Of a stretch of DNA of 64,000 nt, positions 34,099 through 41,954 are shown piece after piece (positions within the stretch are counted from its first letter, which is position 1; each line of letters starts with the position of its first letter). Source of the stretch: UBA5239 sp031548025 (GTDB lineage: Bacteria; Verrucomicrobiota; Lentisphaeria; Victivallales; Victivallaceae); NCBI GenBank assembly GCA_031548025.1, contig JAVBRM010000077.1:1-64000 (forward strand). Reading direction: 5' to 3'. Both the position numbers and the translations under genes were made by a program. The notes under the pieces were generated by a model. The model was not told where the DNA came from. It did no database searches and saw nothing but the letters and a program-made list of their open reading frames with translations.

Positions 34099-35577
34099 AT
34101 GAAAATATTATCCAAACGACCGAATATCATTCTGGCAGTCTCTGCCGCCGCCGCGCTGCTGCTGGCGTTGATTGTGGGGTGGAGCTCCCTGCCGCTGGGG
34201 CTGACCGGAGAATGGACCTGGCAGCGGCGCGATGTCTCATTGGACGCGGTCCTGATTCCGTTTCTTTTTGAACTGCCGGTTTTTCTGATCGCATTCGGCG
34301 CGGCATACTACCTGGCCGGGCGTAAAAACGGCGAGCGGTTTGGCTGGCTGATTCTGCTGGCCGGATTGCATTTCGCTCCGGCGGTATGGGATGCGGGTTT
34401 CGGGGGGCGCGGGGAAAATGTCACGGGCTTCCTGGATACTTACACCGGCGGTTACCTGAGCGAAGCGGCCAAAATCGATAATCCCGGGGCATTCTTCGCC
34501 GGTTACGCCCATAAAATGTCGCTGGATGCCGAACCCTCAAACCATCTGGATGTGCATCCGCCGGGCAATGTCTTTTTCTCCTATCAGCTTCTGCAATTCT
34601 GCCGCAAAGTTCCCGCTTCCGCGGATCTGGCCGCCTGGTGCCTGAGCGCTCACGACCGGGCAGTCATCGACGAGTTGAAACAGAACAAAGTATTTATCGA
34701 CCTGCCGGACGATCCGCATGTTTACAACGCGGCAATTCTGCTTCTGGCCCTATCCAATCTGCTGCTGACGGCGGCCAACGTTCTGATCATACTTTCGGTA
34801 CTGGTACTGCGTAAATTCCGCCAGAACGGTATTGTTTACGGCATACTGTTGGCGGCATTCCTGCCGGGAGCTCCAGTGTTGTTTGCCGGACATTTCGATG
34901 TTTTCATGTACTTTTTCGGAGCGCTGGGCGCACTATTCATCGCCCTGGCTTTACAAAAACAGCGCTTGGTTTACGCCGTGGGCGCCGGACTGGCGCTGGC
35001 AATCGCCACGACCTGTACGCTGGCTTTCGGCGCGCTGATTCTGCTGACCGGGCCGGCTCTCATCTGGAAAAAGAAGTTTACCGCGCTGGCGGTATTCGGC
35101 GGGACTGGATTGTTGTTTGTGGCCGCGCTCTGGCTGTTGTTCGATGTCAATATGGTCGAGTGTTGCCTCTATGCATCCAGAAACAATGCCGCGTTTTTCC
35201 GGGAAAGCGGCCGGTCCATCCTGGCCTGGTGGCCTTACAATACCCTCGATCTGGTTTTGTTCGCCGGGCCGCTGCCGGTTTTGCTGATGTTGATGCAATT
35301 ACGCCGTCCCAAACTGCATATGCCCTCGCGCCGGATTTTTTCGATGTTGACCATACCGATCCTGTTGCTGTTGCTGATTTCTCCGTTCTCACGCGGCGAA
35401 ATGGGACGGCTGCTGATTGCGGTTATGCCCCTGGTCATGGTCACGGCAATTATCACGTTGAGCTCGCCGGGCTGGCGCAGTTGCAGCAAACTCCTGCTGG
35501 GAACGGCGATCCTCACTCACATCTTTCTGATATTCGTGATTCGGGTAACGCTAAAGCTGGTCATTATCCAGTTGTAA
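34099..35577 (+). CDS. Polytopic membrane protein, GT-C glycosyltransferase-like
   Basis: 492 residues with about ten hydrophobic helices (for example IILAVSAAAALLLALIVGW, LNPHFEL is not present but ELPVFLIAFGAAYYLAG is). The first large loop has DTYTGGYLSEAAKIDNPGAF and NHLDVHPPGNVFFSYQLLQF; the acidic residue and HPPG before a helix recall the periplasmic loops of GT39/PMT-like GT-C enzymes, which transfer sugars from polyprenyl phosphates. This is a fold-level guess. It stands alone, with its own promoter and an apparently leaderless start, between the GntR unit and the RtcB module. Confidence 0.6.
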   Translation: MKILSKRPNIILAVSAAAALLLALIVGWSSLPLGLTGEWTWQRRDVSLDAVLIPFLFELPVFLIAFGAAYYLAGRKNGERFGWLILLAGLHFAPAVWDAGFGGRGENVTGFLDTYTGGYLSEAAKIDNPGAFFAGYAHKMSLDAEPSNHLDVHPPGNVFFSYQLLQFCRKVPASADLAAWCLSAHDRAVIDELKQNKVFIDLPDDPHVYNAAILLLALSNLLLTAANVLIILSVLVLRKFRQNGIVYGILLAAFLPGAPVLFAGHFDVFMYFFGALGALFIALALQKQRLVYAVGAGLALAIATTCTLAFGALILLTGPALIWKKKFTALAVFGGTGLLFVAALWLLFDVNMVECCLYASRNNAAFFRESGRSILAWWPYNTLDLVLFAGPLPVLLMLMQLRRPKLHMPSRRIFSMLTIPILLLLLISPFSRGEMGRLLIAVMPLVMVTAIITLSSPGWRSCSKLLLGTAILTHIFLIFVIRVTLKLVIIQL

Positions 35578-35606
35578 GAAATTTTTCATATATTTACCGA
35601 ATCCAC

Positions 35607-35635
35607 TTGACTATTGCTCAGAAATATACTATAAT
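35607..35635 (+). promoter_or_regulatory. Near-consensus promoter of the rtcB-prfH module
   Basis: TTGACT (35607-35612), 17 bases, TATAAT (35630-35635). Transcription should start near 35642, leaving about 190 bases before the rtcB start. Confidence 0.75.
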
Positions 35636-35641
35636 GTAAAG

Positions 35642-35833
35642 ATTGTAAATTCTCACCAATATGGAGGTGTTTTATGCGGCATGATATCTTAAACCTTGCG
35701 GGTGCCTTGAACGGCTGACCCGGCGCACTTCCATATAGTCTTCTTCTGTATCTGCGGTGTTTCCGGAATTCAGCCTATCGGCATCTTTTCTGAATTCTAA
35801 AAAACTATCATAAAAATTGGAAATACTGTATAT
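35642..35833 (+). promoter_or_regulatory. Structured mRNA leader of rtcB-prfH (candidate translation-coupled regulator)
   Basis: Three elements can be read. Stem P1: ATATGGAGGTG (35659-35669) pairs over all 11 positions (one G-U) with CACTTCCATAT (35726-35736), hiding the GGAGG of a 14-codon ORF. Stem P1a inside it: CGGGT+GCC (35699-35706) with GGC+ACCCG (35713-35722), a two-base bulge and six-base loop. Stem P2: GAATTCAG (35766-35773) with CTGAATTC (35790-35797). The ribosome binding site of rtcB itself is weak. No T-run follows any stem, so control of translation is more likely than transcription termination. Confidence 0.6.
35674..35718 (+). CDS. 14-codon upstream ORF in the rtcB leader
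   Basis: ATG at 35674 lies six bases after GGAGG (35663-35667), ideal spacing, and encodes MRHDILNLAGALNG before TGA at 35716-35718. Its ribosome binding site is inside stem P1 and its stop inside stem P1a. A regulatory leader peptide is inferred from this geometry; no homolog is recognised. Confidence 0.45.
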   Translation: MRHDILNLAGALNG

Positions 35834-36913
35834 ATGATCAAGTATTATCATTCCGCTTCTACCTGGATGGAAGGTTTGGCTATTGAACAAATTAAGCTGG
35901 CCGCCGGACTTCCGGGAATGGAAGCGGCAGCAGCCATGCCGGATTTGCATCCGGGCCTGGCATATCCGGTCGGGGCCGCCATGCGGAGCCGGCGGATTAT
36001 TTACCCGGAACTGGTCGGTGGCGACATCGGCTGCGGCATGGCCCTGTTTCGCACCGGTATCAACGCCGGCAAATTCAAGGCCGCCAGATTTGAAAAACGC
36101 TTTTTGAATAATGAGTTCACTCCGGAAATCACGGATTTTCCGGCCGGATGGCCTGATTGGCTGCGGCGCGATCTGGGAACTTTGGGACTGGGGAATCATT
36201 TTGCCGAGCTACTGGAGTTTCATGAATTTTCCGATCCTGACCGCTGCGCCGAGCTGGAAATCGACCGGCGGCATCTCTGGCTTCTGGTCCATTGCGGCAG
36301 TCGCGGACACGGACAGGCATTGTTGGAACGTACTCCGAAGGGCGGTCTGGAAGCCGCCTCGGAAGCCGGGCTCAAGTATCTGGAACGGCATAACCGGCTG
36401 CTCGATTGGGCCACGCGGAACCGGCAATATGTTGCGCAAGGATTCCTGGCGGCGATCGGAACGGACGGCGAACTGTTTGCCGACAACTGTCACAATTCCC
36501 TGTTGCCGGACTCGATGGAGCCCGATTCCTGGATTCACCGCAAAGGCGCGGCTTCCACCGAGGCCGGAGCTCCCTTCGTTATTGCGGGGAGCCGGGGCAC
36601 TTACAGTTATCTGGTGGAACCGACGGGAAACCAGGATGGAAATCTCTGGTCGGCCGCTCACGGTTCAGGACGTAAATGGAACCGACGGATGGCCCATGCT
36701 AAAATGGAAGCGCGTTTTTCTCCCGAAAATATGCGCCGGACCAAGCTCGGCGGACTGGTCGTTTGCGGCGACCGCAGACTGCTATTCGAAGAAGCCCCCG
36801 AAGCGTACAAAAACAGCGAATCGGTGGTCAGCGACCTGGTTAACGCCGGAATAATCCGGATCATCGGCATTTTAAAGCCGGTGTTTACCTACAAAAGCTC
36901 AAAAGAGAGGTGA
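35834..36913 (+). CDS. rtcB2: RtcB-family RNA ligase, RtcB2 type paired with release factor H
   Basis: 359 residues, shorter than canonical RtcB (about 400-480). The active site is complete: DLHPG (His39), GGDIGCGM (Asp64, Cys67), NHF (His122), LLVHCGSRGHG (His153), DNCHN (His220), RKGA (236-239) and the guanylylated-His motif AAHGSGR (His276). RtcB joins 2',3'-cyclic phosphate or 3'-phosphate RNA ends to 5'-OH ends using GTP and manganese. The gene for release factor H starts four bases downstream. Such RtcB2-PrfH pairs have been reported to protect E. coli against the 16S-cutting toxin colicin E3, by religation of the cut rRNA after rescue. An unusual structured leader precedes it. Confidence 0.93.
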   Translation: MIKYYHSASTWMEGLAIEQIKLAAGLPGMEAAAAMPDLHPGLAYPVGAAMRSRRIIYPELVGGDIGCGMALFRTGINAGKFKAARFEKRFLNNEFTPEITDFPAGWPDWLRRDLGTLGLGNHFAELLEFHEFSDPDRCAELEIDRRHLWLLVHCGSRGHGQALLERTPKGGLEAASEAGLKYLERHNRLLDWATRNRQYVAQGFLAAIGTDGELFADNCHNSLLPDSMEPDSWIHRKGAASTEAGAPFVIAGSRGTYSYLVEPTGNQDGNLWSAAHGSGRKWNRRMAHAKMEARFSPENMRRTKLGGLVVCGDRRLLFEEAPEAYKNSESVVSDLVNAGIIRIIGILKPVFTYKSSKER

Positions 36914-36917
36914 TCCA

Positions 36918-37526
36918 ATGGAACACTACTATCTGGAAATAACTTCCGGCAAAGGACCGGATGAATGCCGCTTATTGGTTCGCAAACTCGCGCAACGCCT
37001 GCAGACCGAACTGGCCCGGCAAAACATTACCGCCGGACTGGTCAGCGAGCCTTCGGACACCCTGCCGAAGTCATTGATATTTGAGCTGGTCGGCAAAAAC
37101 ATCGAGTCCATCGTGGCTCCGTGGCTCGGGACAATCCAATGGACGTCCCCCAGCCCGTTCCGGCCGCATTGCCAACGCCGAAACTGGTTCGCGGGAGTCC
37201 GTCTGTTCAAAAGCGACCCGGAACTGCTCTTTGACAAAAACGAAGTTGAAGTCATGACCAGCCGTTCGGGCGGGCCGGGCGGCCAACACGTCAATACCAG
37301 CAATACGCGCGTACAGTTGCGGCACCGTCCGACCGGACTGGTCGCCGCAGCCAGCGAAGAACGCTCGCAGCATCGCAACCACGCCCTGGCCATGACCCGG
37401 CTGGCAGCCCAGATCAGCGGGTTGAACAACGCCGGAAAGGTCAAGCTGGAGCTCGACATCTGGCGCAGTCACCACGAGCTGGAACGCGGCAACCCGGTAA
37501 AGGTTTTCCGGTCCGACGAATTGTAA
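36918..37526 (+). CDS. prfH: Peptide chain release factor H
   Basis: 202 residues. SRSGGPGGQHVNTSNTRVQL contains the GGQ tripeptide (121-123) that triggers peptidyl-tRNA hydrolysis. The domain carrying the stop-codon-reading PxT/SPF loop of RF1/RF2 is missing; residues 1-100 are the short N-terminal region peculiar to PrfH. It follows the ligase gene after four bases, with AGAGGTGA as ribosome binding site, so both are made together. Expected role: release of the nascent chain from ribosomes with a damaged decoding centre so that the 30S subunit can be repaired by the ligase. A large palindrome follows the stop. Confidence 0.94.
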   Translation: MEHYYLEITSGKGPDECRLLVRKLAQRLQTELARQNITAGLVSEPSDTLPKSLIFELVGKNIESIVAPWLGTIQWTSPSPFRPHCQRRNWFAGVRLFKSDPELLFDKNEVEVMTSRSGGPGGQHVNTSNTRVQLRHRPTGLVAAASEERSQHRNHALAMTRLAAQISGLNNAGKVKLELDIWRSHHELERGNPVKVFRSDEL

Positions 37527-37535
37527 CCTCTCCCC

Positions 37536-37576
37536 TCCGACAGGTCGGACAAGTCCGACGCATCCGACCTGTCGGA
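37536..37576 (+). terminator. Nested palindrome after prfH (terminator or REP-like element)
   Basis: TCCGACAGGTCGGA (37536-37549), 13-base loop, TCCGACCTGTCGGA (37563-37576): 14 perfect pairs followed by ATTTT. Each arm is itself a palindrome (TCCGAC-AG-GTCGGA, TCCGAC-CT-GTCGGA), and a third, GTCGGAC-AA-GTCCGAC, spans the middle. This modular TCCGAC/GTCGGA pattern resembles a dispersed repeat acting as terminator. Confidence 0.7.
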
Positions 37577-37605
37577 ATTTTCGCCAATATCTCACCGGAT
37601 GAGTC

Positions 37606-37648
37606 TTGACAAAACAACAGCCCGGCTGTATATTATCTGATATATCAG
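37606..37648 (+). promoter_or_regulatory. Promoter and palindromic operator of the GntR-Gfo-SDR-AKR operon
   Basis: TTGACA (37606-37611), 17 bases, TATATT (37629-37634), then the perfect palindrome CTGATATATCAG (37637-37648) over the expected transcription start. Its place, just before the GntR gene at 37674, suggests autorepression. Confidence 0.7.
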
Positions 37649-37673
37649 TTGAAATATCACATGGATTTATTAT

Positions 37674-38387
37674 ATGGCGAAAAACATACAGACTGAGGAT
37701 TTAAGTCTGCCCGCCCAGGCGCGGGACCGGATCATTTCGTTGTTGGAAGACCGGGCGCTGTCGCCCGGCGACGCGGTTTCGCACCGGATGCTGGCGGAGG
37801 AGCTGGGTATGAGTACCTTGTCCATCGGCAGCGCTTGCCGTTCGCTGGAGCTGGAGGGCCTGATCGTCACCCGGCCGCGCAGCGGCAGCAGCATCGCGGT
37901 AATCACCCCCGCCGACATCTGGAACATGGTCCAATACCGCCTGGCTTTGGAGCTCCATGTGGCGCGGCTGGCCTGCAGTCTGGCTACTGACGAGGATCTG
38001 GAGCGCCTGAAAAAACTTGCCCCCCCGGTGGATGATGAAAAACTTCCATTGCGCAAACGGGTGGCGGCTGATGACTGTTTCCACCAGGCGTTGCGGGAGT
38101 GTTCGCATACCCCTGGATTGTATTTTCCGGCGGATTACCTGCGGATTTTCCGTTTGAAGCTCCATATGTGCGCAGGACTGCAACTGTATCCGGAATTCAC
38201 AGCCGCCTCGACTACCGCTCACAACCACAAATTGCTTGCGGATATTACCGCCACCCGCGATGTGGAAAAACTCACCTCCCTGCTGGAAATCCACATCTGC
38301 GGCCCGGTCGGGCTGCCGCAGTTGAACGAAATCCGTCGTAGCGCCGGTAAGCGTCTGAAAAAAATCGCAAACTTTATCACAAGGTAA
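37674..38387 (+). CDS. GntR-family transcriptional regulator (FadR-like)
   Basis: 237 residues. Winged helix (ARDRIISLLEDRALSPGDAV, HRMLAEELGMSTLSIGSACR, SLELEGLIVTRPRSGSSIAV) then an all-helical FCD-like domain (VQYRLALELHVARLACSLAT, DDCFHQALRECSH). First gene of a four-gene operon with a Gfo-type dehydrogenase, an SDR and an aldo/keto reductase, which implies control by a sugar or sugar acid. The ribosome binding site is weak. Confidence 0.9.
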   Translation: MAKNIQTEDLSLPAQARDRIISLLEDRALSPGDAVSHRMLAEELGMSTLSIGSACRSLELEGLIVTRPRSGSSIAVITPADIWNMVQYRLALELHVARLACSLATDEDLERLKKLAPPVDDEKLPLRKRVAADDCFHQALRECSHTPGLYFPADYLRIFRLKLHMCAGLQLYPEFTAASTTAHNHKLLADITATRDVEKLTSLLEIHICGPVGLPQLNEIRRSAGKRLKKIANFITR

Positions 38388-38394
38388 ATCAACT

Positions 38395-39315
38395 ATGGAT
38401 ACGATCCGACTCGGCATCATCGGAATGACTCCCGGCAACGGACACCCTTTTTCGTGGAGCGCCATCTTCAACAATTACAACCGGAAGGCGATGGACCGCA
38501 GTCCTTATCCCGGAATCGCCGCTTATCTGGGCAAAGAAGACCCGGCAACCATCGGCATTGCCGGAGCGGCGGTTACTCATATTTATTGCAACAGCCGCCA
38601 GGACGCTGAACAGGTCGCCGAAGCCTCGCTGATCCACCATATCGTCGACAAGCCGGAAGCCATGATCGGCCAGGTCGACGCGGTCATCATCGCCACCGAT
38701 ATCGGCAGCGAACACGTCGAAAGAGCGCGGCCGTTTGTCGAAAATAACGTTCCGCTTTTTATCGACAAACCGTTATGTGACAACTATTGTGATCTGGATA
38801 TTTTCACCGGGTGGGTCAAGGCCGGCGCCAGAATTCTTTCCAGCAGTTCGTTGAGGTACAGCAAGGAAATCAGCCCCTATCACCGCCGCACCAACGAGCT
38901 CGGCCAACTGCGGCACATCTATATGCCGATGGCTAAATATTGGGAAACCTACGGCATTCACGCCCTGGAAGCCATTTATCCGATTCTCGGCCCGGGTTTC
39001 GTTTCCGTCCGCAACGACGGAGACAAAGAACACAATCTGGTTCACCTCGTCCACTCAAACGGCTGCCGTGTCACGATCGCGTGCATCAAAGATATGAAAT
39101 ACGGCGGCCCGCTCCAGCTCAGCGGCACCGACGGGCATATCTGTATTACGAGCGGCGACACGTATTATTCATTCCGGAGCCAACTGCTGGCGTTTATCGA
39201 CTATCTGAGAAGCGGCGTCCGGCCCTTTGATTTTGCAGAAACCCATGAACTGATGCGGCTGTTGATCGGCGGCATCCAAAGCCGTGACAACGGCAATATC
39301 GAGGTAAAAATATGA
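38395..39315 (+). CDS. Gfo/Idh/MocA-like oxidoreductase
   Basis: 306 residues. N-terminal nucleotide-binding start IRLGIIGMTPGNGHPFSWSA has a variant glycine loop; VDAVIIATDIGSEH and PLFIDKPLCDNYCD (the EKP-like segment, here DKP) are typical of the family. The C-terminal half contains the beta-sheet substrate domain. These enzymes oxidise or reduce sugars with NAD(P). Start at 38395 with AAGGT upstream, eight bases after the GntR stop; its stop overlaps the SDR start as ATGA (39312-39315), so the genes are translationally coupled. Substrate unknown. Confidence 0.88.
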   Translation: MDTIRLGIIGMTPGNGHPFSWSAIFNNYNRKAMDRSPYPGIAAYLGKEDPATIGIAGAAVTHIYCNSRQDAEQVAEASLIHHIVDKPEAMIGQVDAVIIATDIGSEHVERARPFVENNVPLFIDKPLCDNYCDLDIFTGWVKAGARILSSSSLRYSKEISPYHRRTNELGQLRHIYMPMAKYWETYGIHALEAIYPILGPGFVSVRNDGDKEHNLVHLVHSNGCRVTIACIKDMKYGGPLQLSGTDGHICITSGDTYYSFRSQLLAFIDYLRSGVRPFDFAETHELMRLLIGGIQSRDNGNIEVKI

Positions 39316-40106
39316 ATGTGATGGATATGTTTTCCCTGAAAGGAAAAACCGCGCTCCTGACCGGTGGCGCCGGTTTGTACGGGCGCCAAATCTGCGAAGC
39401 CCTGGCCGAAGCCGGCGCCTGCGTGTACATCGCCAGCCGCGACCTGGATAAACTCTCCGCGCTGGCGGAAAAACTCCGGGCGAGAAACCTGGACGTCAAC
39501 GCTCTCCAGCTCGACCTCGCCTGCGAAGAATCCATGCAACAAGCCCTGAAAACCATCATCGATCAGAAGGGCGGCATCGACATCCTGATCAACAACGCGG
39601 TAACCCGCTGCGCCACCAACGGCTGGGATCAGCCGATGGCAAACTATGACCAAAGTCTGCATATCAACGCCTCCGCCCTTTTCTACCTGACCAATCTGGT
39701 CGGCGAGGAGATGAAGAAACGTAAATCCGGCTCGATCATCAACATCGGTTCGATGATGGGACTGGTCGGAATCGAAATGGGTAATTACTGCAATACCGAC
39801 ATGCAGCCCAATCCATCTCCAATTTATTTTTTCGAAAAAGGCGGCATGGTCAATTTCACCCGCTGGGCGGCCAGCATTCTCGGCCCGCACAATATCCGGG
39901 TCAATTGCATCCATCCCGGCGGATACTGCCCGCCGGAATCCCCGCAAAATCCCGAATTCATCAAAAATTACAGCGCCAGAACCCAGCTTGGCCGCATGGC
40001 CAATTCCACCGATATGAAGGGAATTTGCGTGTTTCTCGCCTCGGATGCCTCGCTGTATATCACCGGAGCCAATATCCCCGTCGACGGCGGCTACACCGCC
40101 AAATAG
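39312..40106 (+). CDS. Short-chain dehydrogenase/reductase
   Basis: 264 residues. TGGAGLYGRQI (cofactor loop, TGxxxGxG), LDLA, NNAV, the catalytic Ser in NIGSMMG and Tyr-x-x-x-Lys in PIYFFEKGG, and the closing ITGANIPVDGGYT give a complete classical SDR. The start overlaps the dehydrogenase gene by four bases. Reaction: NAD(P)-linked interconversion of a hydroxyl and a ketone, likely on a sugar or sugar acid handled by the operon. Confidence 0.93.
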   Translation: MNVMDMFSLKGKTALLTGGAGLYGRQICEALAEAGACVYIASRDLDKLSALAEKLRARNLDVNALQLDLACEESMQQALKTIIDQKGGIDILINNAVTRCATNGWDQPMANYDQSLHINASALFYLTNLVGEEMKKRKSGSIINIGSMMGLVGIEMGNYCNTDMQPNPSPIYFFEKGGMVNFTRWAASILGPHNIRVNCIHPGGYCPPESPQNPEFIKNYSARTQLGRMANSTDMKGICVFLASDASLYITGANIPVDGGYTAK

Positions 40107-40115
40107 AGGTACCCT

Positions 40116-40937
40116 ATGAGCAATAAATTAGTGTTGGGAACGGTTCAATTCGGGCTGGATTACGGCATTGCCAACAAAGCCGGTCAAGTTCCGTATTCCG
40201 AAGTCCTGCGGATTCTGGATTATGCGGCAAGCCACGGCATCGACTGCCTGGACACCGCCGCCGCTTACGGCAACAGTGAAGAAGTCCTCGGCAATGCCAT
40301 TTCCGAGCTCAAACTCCATGAAAAATTCAAGATCATCACCAAAACCATCAGCGGCGATGACCTGAACCGTTCGCTGGAACGCCTGAAAATTTCGCAGTTA
40401 TACGGCTGTCTGATTCATGGCGAAGATCATTTCGATTGCTTCCCGGCCTTGCTGGCGGCAAAAGACTCCGGCATCGTCCAAAACTGCGGAGTATCGCTGG
40501 ACTCGCAAGCCGGTTCACCGCCGGAAAAACATTGCGATATCATTCAATTGCCCTACAACATCCTCGACCGCCGATTCGATCATATCCTGAAAACCGGGCA
40601 ATACCAGATCCACGCCCGAAGCGCGTTTCTGCAAGGCCTGCTGTTGATGGATACGGCGGATATCCCGGAACACCTGAAAGCACTGATCCCGGAAATCGCC
40701 AAATTCGAGGGCATCCGCCACGAACTGAAAATCAGTAAAATGGAATTCTATTTGCGCTACAACCTGAGCAAACCGGGAATCTCCGGCGTGGTGATCGGGG
40801 TCAACACTCTGGAACACCTGAAAATGAACATCGAAATAGCCTCCCAAGGCCCCCTGCCCCCGGATATTCTCAAGAGAATTGAACGACTCCGCACCGACCT
40901 CCCGGAAAAACTGATCCGCCCAAAACTCTGGAAGTAA
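40116..40937 (+). CDS. Aldo/keto reductase
   Basis: 273 residues. LGTVQFGLDYG at the start, LDTAAAYGNSEEVLG (catalytic Asp and Tyr), KIITKT (Lys) and CLIHGEDH (His) provide the AKR tetrad; VVIGVNTLEHLKMN is the C-terminal cofactor strand. Nine bases after the SDR stop with GAGG as ribosome binding site, it completes the operon. It probably reduces or oxidises a sugar intermediate. A modest stem with a T-run follows (40954-40979). Confidence 0.92.
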   Translation: MSNKLVLGTVQFGLDYGIANKAGQVPYSEVLRILDYAASHGIDCLDTAAAYGNSEEVLGNAISELKLHEKFKIITKTISGDDLNRSLERLKISQLYGCLIHGEDHFDCFPALLAAKDSGIVQNCGVSLDSQAGSPPEKHCDIIQLPYNILDRRFDHILKTGQYQIHARSAFLQGLLLMDTADIPEHLKALIPEIAKFEGIRHELKISKMEFYLRYNLSKPGISGVVIGVNTLEHLKMNIEIASQGPLPPDILKRIERLRTDLPEKLIRPKLWK

Positions 40938-40953
40938 TTTCAATTAAATGTCG

Positions 40954-40979
40954 AATCGCCTTTTCGATTGATTTTTATT
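40954..40979 (+). terminator. Probable terminator of the Gfo-SDR-AKR operon
   Basis: AATCG (40954-40958), loop CCTTTT, CGATT (40965-40969), then GATTTTTATT. The stem is short but well placed, 17 bases after the AKR stop. Confidence 0.45.
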
Positions 40980-41097
40980 GTGAATAAATCCTCAAATTTC
41001 GTGAATCTTTATGTTCCCGGAAGCAGTCAGTCCCGAACTCTGGCCATTTTACCGTCATTCGTGACTTTCTCTGCAGGTGATTTTTCGTATCTCACTT

Positions 41098-41838
41098 TTA
41101 TAACGATTTTTTCAAAATAATTACGACAATTTTATTATCTTCTCCCATTGCTTCAAGTAGACGACAGACAAGTTTTTCATAAAATTGATTTTGCATTTCG
41201 AGGGTTGCCATCTTTTGTCGGGGATCAAAACCAAAAGAATCATAGGTAAAAGCTACTTGAGTTGGATGTTTGGGGAAAGCGGAGCTAAGGCAATAATCAA
41301 TTTTTATATTGTTTTTACCGGCATAGTACTGAAACGTCAGCATCATCGACCTAAAAAGATTTTTTTGTCTGACATCAAATTCAGTAGAATTTATACTGAA
41401 AATGAAGTAATAATCCAGTTTTTTTTCCTTGATCAATTTTTGGATCTGAAATAAATCCAATGATGTTACTACATCCGCACCTGTATTTTCTTGTTCTGCC
41501 AGTGTCATGTTTTTCGATAGAATTGTTACAAATTCATTTCTTTTTTCTATCAGATAGGTTTGTTTTTTTGTAACATATCTTTTAAGGTCTTGTTTTTGTT
41601 CAAGTGTGAAATCGGCTTTATAAGATTCCAACCAAGATTTGTATCTGGTAAAAAATCCGAAATCAACTAAAAGATCAAGATTTTTTTCTGAAATATTTTC
41701 CGCCGAATTGGTATGCATCCAAAGTATCTTGTAAACATTAGGCTTCTTTATAATTTCTTCATTCCCATACATACTGGATAAAAAAATTGAAAAGGCTGAA
41801 ATTATCAATATTTTAATGTTTAATTCTTTTGTTTTCAT
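41098..41838 (-). CDS. AT-rich secreted protein of unknown function
   Basis: Start at 41838 (MKTKELNIKILIISAFSIFL), after AAGGAAG; 246 residues with a signal peptide cut near SSMYG. The rest is mixed helix and strand, rich in Lys, Asn, Phe and Tyr, with no family I recognise. The coding sequence is visibly richer in A and T than the surrounding GC-balanced genes and uses AT-ending codons, which suggests recent arrival. It is downstream of the other secreted unknown gene at 41955, on the same strand, with a hairpin between. Confidence 0.7.
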   Translation of the reverse strand: MKTKELNIKILIISAFSIFLSSMYGNEEIIKKPNVYKILWMHTNSAENISEKNLDLLVDFGFFTRYKSWLESYKADFTLEQKQDLKRYVTKKQTYLIEKRNEFVTILSKNMTLAEQENTGADVVTSLDLFQIQKLIKEKKLDYYFIFSINSTEFDVRQKNLFRSMMLTFQYYAGKNNIKIDYCLSSAFPKHPTQVAFTYDSFGFDPRQKMATLEMQNQFYEKLVCRLLEAMGEDNKIVVIILKKSL

Positions 41839-41903
41839 AAAAATTATCTTCCTTGGCAATGTTTGACTTATTATTGAGCCGATCTTCTTCTAACTTCTGG
41901 ATC

Positions 41904-41922
41904 ATTCGGGGCTGTCCCGAAT
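41904..41922 (-). terminator. Hairpin after the gene at 41955
   Basis: ATTCGGG (41904-41910), loop GCTGT, CCCGAAT (41916-41922): seven perfect pairs between the two AT-rich genes. No strong T-run, so terminator function is uncertain. Confidence 0.4.
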
Positions 41923-41954
41923 TGGGGAATATAATTTTCTCCCGGGATTGAGGT

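Noticed and set aside
35672..36199. Open frame of 175 codons on the minus strand before rtcB
   Set aside because: Mostly antisense to the RtcB coding sequence and its leader; no ribosome binding site or domain.
11626..40950. Shared string CAATTAAATGTC at 11626 and 40941
   Set aside because: A 12-base AT-rich match near two gene ends; too short to call a repeat without more copies.
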